Shown here piece after piece: positions 49,983 through 54,314 of a DNA stretch of 54,314 bases. Position 1 is the first letter of the stretch, and each line of letters opens with the position of its first letter. The notes beneath the pieces were generated by a model, which searched no databases, had not been told where the DNA came from, and saw nothing but the letters and a program-made list of their open reading frames with translations. The DNA lies in contig JAQWFM010000008.1 in the NCBI GenBank assembly GCA_028704415.1, forward strand, positions 1-54,314, given 5' to 3'. The DNA is from Oscillospiraceae bacterium. Lineage in GTDB: Bacteria; Bacillota; Clostridia; Saccharofermentanales; Fastidiosipilaceae. Both the position numbers and the translations under genes were made by a program.

Positions 49983-50789
49983 ATGGCAACTAAGCAAGGA
50001 CGCTGCCCCAACTGCGGTTCTATTTTGATGGTTGATGAACAGGCCCCGGTGGGTATTTGTATTTTCTGCCAGGCCAGATACGCACCGGCGCAGGCGATAC
50101 AGCTGGATCAAAATCCGGGGGATCATGAGTTTAAAAATGAACCTCAGGCTGAGCTGACTGAAGAGGAAAAGCGGCTGGCTTACGCTAATTATGGTAATAT
50201 ACACGCCCCATCTTCAGCCTCGTCGGCCAAAAAGACTACGGTTCAGCATAAAAAAAAGCCAGCGGATAAGCTGACCCCAACCCAACGCGTTGCTTTGATG
50301 AAAAAGGAACTGGTTGAACCCAAACTCAGCCGCCGGCATCAGGTTTATATGGCGGCAATTATAGTCGGTATCATCCTGATCAGTGTGGCGGTTATTCTGC
50401 CGCTGACCTTGAGTAAAAAGGCAAAGCGGGCGGAGCTGGCGGCAGAGATTGATCAGATTGCCGGCTTTGAAGTGACTGATCCGGCTTATTATGCTTTTTC
50501 CGGCCAGCGCAATCAGTCTTTGTTGCTGATCTATAACGGAGCGGTTACGGAGCAGGCTGCGGCGGATGTTCTACAGCAGTTTAAACAGGCCCGCAGTCAG
50601 GTCTATAACCTTGACCCGGATAATGAGCAAACTTCTACCGTGCTCCGAATGGCTGGTACGAACGGCAGCGTAACTATCCATGGAAACGGGGCAACCGAAT
50701 TTGAGGAAAGCTCGGCTGAAATCAGCGCGACTGCGGAGGAAAGCAGTGAGACGGCGGTAGCTTCTGCTACTGAGCAGACTGCCGGCTGA
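49983..50789 (+). CDS. Zinc-ribbon membrane protein of unknown function
   Basis: 268 aa. The N-terminus has two knuckles, C8/C11 (GRCPNCGS) and C26/C29 (GICIFCQ), a zinc ribbon. A charged, Lys-rich cytoplasmic stretch follows, then one membrane helix at about 121-143 (AAIIVGIILISVAVILPLTL). The outer part is small (about 145-235), and the end is Ser/Glu/Ala-rich and disordered. No enzyme motif is seen. The shape resembles zinc-ribbon plus anchor proteins of Bacillota that are mostly uncharacterised. Start: ATG 49983 after AGAGGAGC. The longer frame from 49827 begins upstream of the promoter's -10 and is rejected. Confidence 0.7.
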   Translation: MATKQGRCPNCGSILMVDEQAPVGICIFCQARYAPAQAIQLDQNPGDHEFKNEPQAELTEEEKRLAYANYGNIHAPSSASSAKKTTVQHKKKPADKLTPTQRVALMKKELVEPKLSRRHQVYMAAIIVGIILISVAVILPLTLSKKAKRAELAAEIDQIAGFEVTDPAYYAFSGQRNQSLLLIYNGAVTEQAAADVLQQFKQARSQVYNLDPDNEQTSTVLRMAGTNGSVTIHGNGATEFEESSAEISATAEESSETAVASATEQTAG

Positions 50790-50814
50790 CAGATGCGAGC
50801 CTGAACGAATCAAA

Positions 50815-50849
50815 CCCAAACGCCTGGCAAAAAGTGCCGGGCGTTTGGG
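50815..50849. terminator. Bidirectional terminator-like hairpin
   Basis: CCCAAACGCCTGGCA (50815-50829) pairs with TGCCGGGCGTTTGGG (50835-50849), one G-U pair, 5-base loop. It lies between the zinc-ribbon gene and the converging trxB. T-runs are poor on both sides. Confidence 0.65.
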
Positions 50850-50877
50850 CCTGAAGGCTGATCCTGACCCTTATTTC

Positions 50878-51819
50878 TTACTTATCGCTGACCATATTAT
50901 CCAGATAATGCGTAACTGACTGTGCGGCCACCGCCCCGTCACTGGTTGCGGTGACAATTTGCCGCAGCCCCTTTTGGCAGACATCGCCTGCCGCAAAAAG
51001 ACCGGGAATGGCCGTAGACATATCTGCCTGGGCAAGAATGAAGCCTGCCTTGTCTAAAATGGGAAGTCCCTTTAAAAAGGCGGTATTAGCGTCCAGTCCA
51101 ACCATAGGAAAGACCGCGGCGGTATTTAGCTGTAATTCTTCACCAGTCTGGTTTTGTCTTAGCCGAACCGATGTAACATGACTGCCGTCACCACATATTT
51201 CCAAAGGATTATAAAAGTGCCGGACCGTGATTTTGGCTGATTCCGCCACACGTTTTTGCAGATACCTTTCAGCCCGGGATACATCACGGCGCATGATCAG
51301 ATCAACATGAGCGGCAAATTTGGTCAAGTACAACGCATCTTCAAAAGCAGTGTTACCGCCGCCAATTACCACAGTTTCCTTTCCCTTAAAAAAGGCACCG
51401 TCACAGACCGCGCAATAGGAAACGCCCATACCATAGTACTCGGCTTCCCCGGGGATGTTGAGCTTGCGCTCCACTGTCCCGCTGGCCACGATAACAGCCG
51501 GAGCCGTATAGGTGCCTTCCTGCCCAATGACCTCGTGCAAGCCGTCATGCTGGCGGATGCCGGTAATCTGATCCGTCTTGTGCTCCGCTCCGAAGGCTAC
51601 GGAGTGATCATACATCCTTTGCGCTAAGGCCTGTCCGGTTATCATCGTATCACCAGGGTAATTTTCCACCTCATTGGTCAGGATGAGTTTGCCCCCCGGC
51701 ATCTGATAATCCAGCAGCAGGACTTTTAGCTCCGCCCGGCTGGCATAGACTGCTGCCGTCATACCGGCCGGACCGGCGCCAATAATTATGACATCATATC
51801 GATTTCTTTGTTGATTCAT
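50878..51819 (-). CDS. trxB: Thioredoxin reductase
   Basis: 313 aa, normal length. FAD- and NADPH-dependent reduction of thioredoxin. It has the FAD motif VIIIGAGPAGMTAAVYA, the redox pair CAVC (GVSYCAVCDGAFF), the NADPH motif VIGGGNTAFEDALYL and the late FAD motif GLFAAGDVCQKGLRQI. I chose ATG 51819 (MNQQRNRYDV) because GAGG lies 7 bases upstream; a start 4 codons earlier is possible. It suits oxidative-stress defence beside desulfoferrodoxin. Confidence 0.94.
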   Translation of the reverse strand: MNQQRNRYDVIIIGAGPAGMTAAVYASRAELKVLLLDYQMPGGKLILTNEVENYPGDTMITGQALAQRMYDHSVAFGAEHKTDQITGIRQHDGLHEVIGQEGTYTAPAVIVASGTVERKLNIPGEAEYYGMGVSYCAVCDGAFFKGKETVVIGGGNTAFEDALYLTKFAAHVDLIMRRDVSRAERYLQKRVAESAKITVRHFYNPLEICGDGSHVTSVRLRQNQTGEELQLNTAAVFPMVGLDANTAFLKGLPILDKAGFILAQADMSTAIPGLFAAGDVCQKGLRQIVTATSDGAVAAQSVTHYLDNMVSDK

Positions 51820-51939
51820 GATTAACCTCACTTATGGGAACCGTTTATAGCTTAGCTGTGCTTATAATTAAATGATAAGGGCTTTTGGTTTAAATGAGCT
51901 AGCGTTTGTTACAGTTGTTCCGTTTTTCAAAAGTCAGTC

Positions 51940-51948
51940 TGCTATACT
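51940..51948 (+). promoter_or_regulatory. Extended -10 promoter of the desulfoferrodoxin gene
   Basis: TGCTATACT (TATACT at 51943-51948) with TGn extension, poor -35. I saw no clear PerR-type operator. Confidence 0.5.
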
Positions 51949-52032
51949 TAAAACAAGCCGCGCGGGGCTATGACCGAAGCAAGGCCCGATAAGCCTGACG
52001 CCGGAACCCGCGTGAATCTAGGAGGTTTTTAT

Positions 52033-52410
52033 ATGGCTGAAGTAAAATTTTTCAAGTGCATGCTTTGTGGCAATGTCGTGGTTAAGCTGACGGATTCTGG
52101 CAATCCGCTTTCTTGCTGCGGCCAGAAGATGACGGAGCTAAAGCCGGGTACGACAGACGCCGCACAGGAAAAACATGTTCCGGTTTTGGAACGTGACGGT
52201 AACCGGCTGCACGTCAAGGTTGGCAGCGTAGCGCATCCCATGCTGCCGGAGCACTATATTCAATGGATTGTCGTGGTACAGGGCGATAAGGTACAGACTG
52301 TGCATTTGGCACCCGGTGAGGCGCCCGCGGCTGACTTTATTGTTGAGGACGGTCCCGTGACGGCTTATGAATATTGTAACCTCCACAGCCTGTGGAGTGC
52401 AGAGGGCTGA
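52033..52410 (+). CDS. dfx: Desulfoferrodoxin (superoxide reductase)
   Basis: 125 aa, normal two-centre size. Reduces superoxide to peroxide in anaerobes. Centre I is the desulforedoxin-like Cys4 site (FKCMLCGN, then SCCGQKM). Centre II ligands are seen in EKHVPVL, AHPMLPEHYIQWI and the C-terminal CNLHSLW. ATG 52033 follows TAGGAGG; the longer frame from 51970 is upstream sequence. It is a single-gene unit with its own terminator. Confidence 0.95.
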   Translation: MAEVKFFKCMLCGNVVVKLTDSGNPLSCCGQKMTELKPGTTDAAQEKHVPVLERDGNRLHVKVGSVAHPMLPEHYIQWIVVVQGDKVQTVHLAPGEAPAADFIVEDGPVTAYEYCNLHSLWSAEG

Positions 52411-52443
52411 GCGGCTGCTTAATCAGCTGATTAGTCAGGCTTG

Positions 52444-52487
52444 AAAGGTCCCGGAAAGTGTGCTTCATGCTTTCCGGGACCTTTTTA
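52444..52487 (+). terminator. Terminator of the desulfoferrodoxin gene
   Basis: AAAGGTCCCGGAAAG (52444-52458) pairs perfectly with CTTTCCGGGACCTTT (52470-52484), followed by TTATG. Strong 15-bp stem. Confidence 0.92.
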
Positions 52488-52503
52488 TGTTGGGCTGGTC
52501 TTG

Positions 52504-52512
52504 TGGTAGAAT
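52504..52512 (+). promoter_or_regulatory. Extended -10 promoter of guaB and leader
   Basis: TGGTAGAAT (TAGAAT at 52507-52512). The leader of about 125 bases contains a stem CTGCC(A)GGGCG / CGCCCGGCAG around 52583-52604 but no purine-riboswitch core that I can recognise. Confidence 0.4.
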
Positions 52513-52644
52513 ACTTACCAACAATCACTAGACCAGGATTTGCTCAGAGCTATACTGAAACACTGCCTGACTGGCCGCTGCCAGGGCGCCCAACGCCCGG
52601 CAGACCGGATGTTTTCAGGAGAACTACAGGAGGGTTATATTTAA

Positions 52645-54150
52645 GTGGCAAAGATTTTTGATGAGGAATCAAGAACATTCAATGAGTATCTGTTAATTCC
52701 CAACCTTACAACTGAGGACTGCCAGCCGCATCGGGTTGACTTGTCCGCACCACTGGTGCGCTTTCGTAAGGGCCGGGAAGAAAGCCGCCTGAAAATCAAC
52801 ATCCCTCTGACCTCTGCGGTAATGCAGGCTGTTTCCGGCAGTAAACTGGCCATAGCCCTCAGCCGCAGCGGTGGTCTGTCCTTTATCTATGTTTCGCAGT
52901 CTATTGAGAGCCAGGCGGATATGGTGGCTCAGGTCAAAAAGTATAAAGCCGGTATCGTCGTCTCAGACACCAATCTCACGCAGCACGATCGGCTCAGTGA
53001 CGTATTGGATATTAAACGGGCTACCGGTCACTCGACGGTGTCGGTGACGGATGATGGCAGCAGCCATGGCAAGCTGGTTGGCCTGGTAACCTCTCGTGAC
53101 TACCGGGTGAGCCGTATTAGTCCGGAAACTAAGGTCAGTGAGTTTATGACACCGCTGGCACAACTAATAACCGCGCATGAAGGTATTACCCTCAGTGAGG
53201 CTAATGATATTATCTGGGAACATAAGCTCAACCAGCTACCGATCATAGATGATAAGGGCCATTTGGTCGGCCTGGTTTTCCGGAAAGATTACGAACAGCA
53301 TAAAGATAATCCGCTGGAGCTGCTTGACCACAGTAAGCGCCTGATTGCAGCTGCCGGTATTAACACCCGGGATTACAGCGAACGCGTGCCTGCATTGGTT
53401 GCCGCTGGCGTGGACGCGGTCTGTATTGACTCCTCAGATGGGTTTAGCGTCTGGCAAAAAGAAACTTTGCACTGGGTCAAGCAACACTATCCTGAACTGC
53501 CGGTCGGCGCGGGCAATGTGGTGGATGCCGAAGGCTTCCGCTATCTGGCGGAGGCGGGCGCCGATTTTGTTAAAGTGGGTATTGGCGGCGGATCCATCTG
53601 TATTACCCGGGAGCAAAAAGGGATCGGCATGGGACAGGCCACCGCAGTCATGGCTGTAGCTCATGCCAGGGACCGTTACTTTGCGGAAACCGGGATTTAT
53701 GTTCCGATCTGCTCAGATGGCGGAATTGTCTATGATTATCACATGTCCCTGGCCTTGGCGATGGGAGCAGACTTTATGATGTTAGGCCGGTACTTTGCCC
53801 GTTTTGATGAAAGCCCGACCCGCATGATGCTGGTTAATGGTTCTTACGTAAAGGAATACTGGGGCGAGGGATCCAACCGGGCCCGCAACTGGCAGCGTTA
53901 TGAGATGGGGGAGAAAGCCGGACATATGGCTTTTGAGGAAGGGGTGGACTCTTATGTGCCGTATGCAGGTCCGCTGAAGGTCAATCTTGATACCACTTTA
54001 GCTAAAATCAAGGCAACCATGTGTGCCTGCGGCGCGACTACCATTCCCATGTTCCAGGATAAAGCCCGCCTGGTCAGAGTTTCGCCTACCAGTATTGTGG
54101 AAGGCGGAGCCCATGACGTCATCACTAAAGAGAGTGAGCGGCGGCCATAA
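52645..54150 (+). CDS. guaB: IMP dehydrogenase, Tritrichomonas-foetus type
   Basis: 501 aa. NAD-dependent oxidation of IMP to XMP, the committed step of GMP synthesis. The barrel start is [20 protein letters not shown] pair inserts at about 95-225 ([19 protein letters not shown]). The catalytic loop reads [15 protein letters not shown] with C319, and the flap has [12 protein letters not shown] with the Arg-Tyr pair. From memory, loop and flap match the protozoan T. foetus enzyme (503 aa, Cys319) much better than usual bacterial GuaB (GPGSICTTR). GTG start at 52645 after AGGAGGG. Confidence 0.93.
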   Translation: MAKIFDEESRTFNEYLLIPNLTTEDCQPHRVDLSAPLVRFRKGREESRLKINIPLTSAVMQAVSGSKLAIALSRSGGLSFIYVSQSIESQADMVAQVKKYKAGIVVSDTNLTQHDRLSDVLDIKRATGHSTVSVTDDGSSHGKLVGLVTSRDYRVSRISPETKVSEFMTPLAQLITAHEGITLSEANDIIWEHKLNQLPIIDDKGHLVGLVFRKDYEQHKDNPLELLDHSKRLIAAAGINTRDYSERVPALVAAGVDAVCIDSSDGFSVWQKETLHWVKQHYPELPVGAGNVVDAEGFRYLAEAGADFVKVGIGGGSICITREQKGIGMGQATAVMAVAHARDRYFAETGIYVPICSDGGIVYDYHMSLALAMGADFMMLGRYFARFDESPTRMMLVNGSYVKEYWGEGSNRARNWQRYEMGEKAGHMAFEEGVDSYVPYAGPLKVNLDTTLAKIKATMCACGATTIPMFQDKARLVRVSPTSIVEGGAHDVITKESERRP

Positions 54151-54156
54151 AGGGGT

Positions 54157-54187
54157 CTGCCTGGTGCTAAGCCGCGGCAGTAGTTTT
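54157..54187 (+). terminator. Possible weak terminator of guaB
   Basis: CTGCC (54157-54161) pairs with GGCAG (54176-54180), followed by TAGTTTT. The stem is short and the loop long. Confidence 0.3.
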
Positions 54188-54314
54188 GCTTGAGTGAAAA
54201 CGTAAATTCCAGTGTGAAACCCTGACGCAGAGAACTGGTTTTAAGTCTTACAAAATCTTTTTGTTCCTGAACTTAGGGCTTAGTTTTTAGTGTTATCTCA
54301 TGGAATTTACTTGT

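Noticed and set aside
48485-50011. 508-codon version of galactokinase
   Set aside because: The extra 77 N-terminal residues lie in the divergent leader; GGAGG before the ATG at 49780 and the family start both favour the shorter form.
54151-54314. Cobalamin-type riboswitch at the right edge
   Set aside because: A few fragments look similar, but the core GGTGAA..CCC..GC pattern is not in the right order.
1-54314. tRNA, rRNA, insertion sequence or prophage genes
   Set aside because: I looked for transposase, integrase, phage and structural RNA signatures and saw none.

Overview
The window looks like chromosomal DNA from an anaerobic, Gram-positive-type bacterium of the Bacillota, most likely a clostridial lineage. 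Supporting markers are RNase J, AddA/AddB in place of RecBCD, TmcAL, a FabT-like MarR regulator, a lipobox lipoprotein, an iron-sulfur L-serine dehydratase and desulfoferrodoxin. Base composition is moderately GC-rich (mid-50s percent by eye, not counted), with AT-rich promoter gaps. I see no rRNA, tRNA, insertion sequence, prophage, CRISPR array or origin. The stretch reads as core genome with a few unusual accessory architectures.

Layout, left to right. (1) 1-2830: end of an unidentified gene, then a molybdenum-hydroxylase maturation set: xdhC, a MocA-like nucleotidyltransferase, and a degenerate nucleotidyltransferase fused to a ModE-like DNA-binding domain. (2) 2883-4523: a one-chain L-serine dehydratase. 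(3) 4759-9647: a nucleoside-type (BMP family) ABC importer with its ATPase gene last. (4) 9794-11731: a single-gene unit for a membrane protein that joins a PP2C-like fold lacking its catalytic aspartates to an external LysM domain. (5) 11984-14688: a serine biosynthesis pair (class V aminotransferase and serA). (6) 14844-17483 (minus): a large DUF2298 'YYY' membrane protein. (7) 17688-26170: alaS, a HIT protein, rpsU, recJ and rel. (8) 26349-32008: rnj (minus), rpsT (plus), and tyrS and tmcAL (minus). (9) 32195-36403: a membrane-anchored protein of unknown function, pta and ackA. (10) 36586-40289: a fatty-acid module with a FabT-like regulator, an acyl carrier protein, a PlsC-type acyltransferase and an acyl-CoA/ACP ligase, with FabT-type palindromes at two promoters. 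(11) 40361-49780: addB and addA, converging on galK and tadA. (12) 49983-54150: a zinc-ribbon membrane protein, trxB, desulfoferrodoxin and a guaB of the Tritrichomonas foetus type.

How it works together. pta/ackA give acetate fermentation with ATP yield. trxB and desulfoferrodoxin protect an anaerobe from oxygen by-products. rel, alaS, tyrS, tmcAL, tadA, rpsU and rpsT are translation and stringent-response functions. recJ and addAB are recombination repair. The fatty-acid module looks like a split version of Aas (separate acyltransferase and ligase, plus a dedicated ACP) under one repressor.

The best candidates for undescribed biology are the pseudo-PP2C/LysM protein, the FabT-box-controlled split-Aas module, the nucleotidyltransferase-ModE fusion, and the divergent rnj/rpsT promoters that appear to share one palindromic -35 element. 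All family names come from motif recognition by reading; no database search was run.
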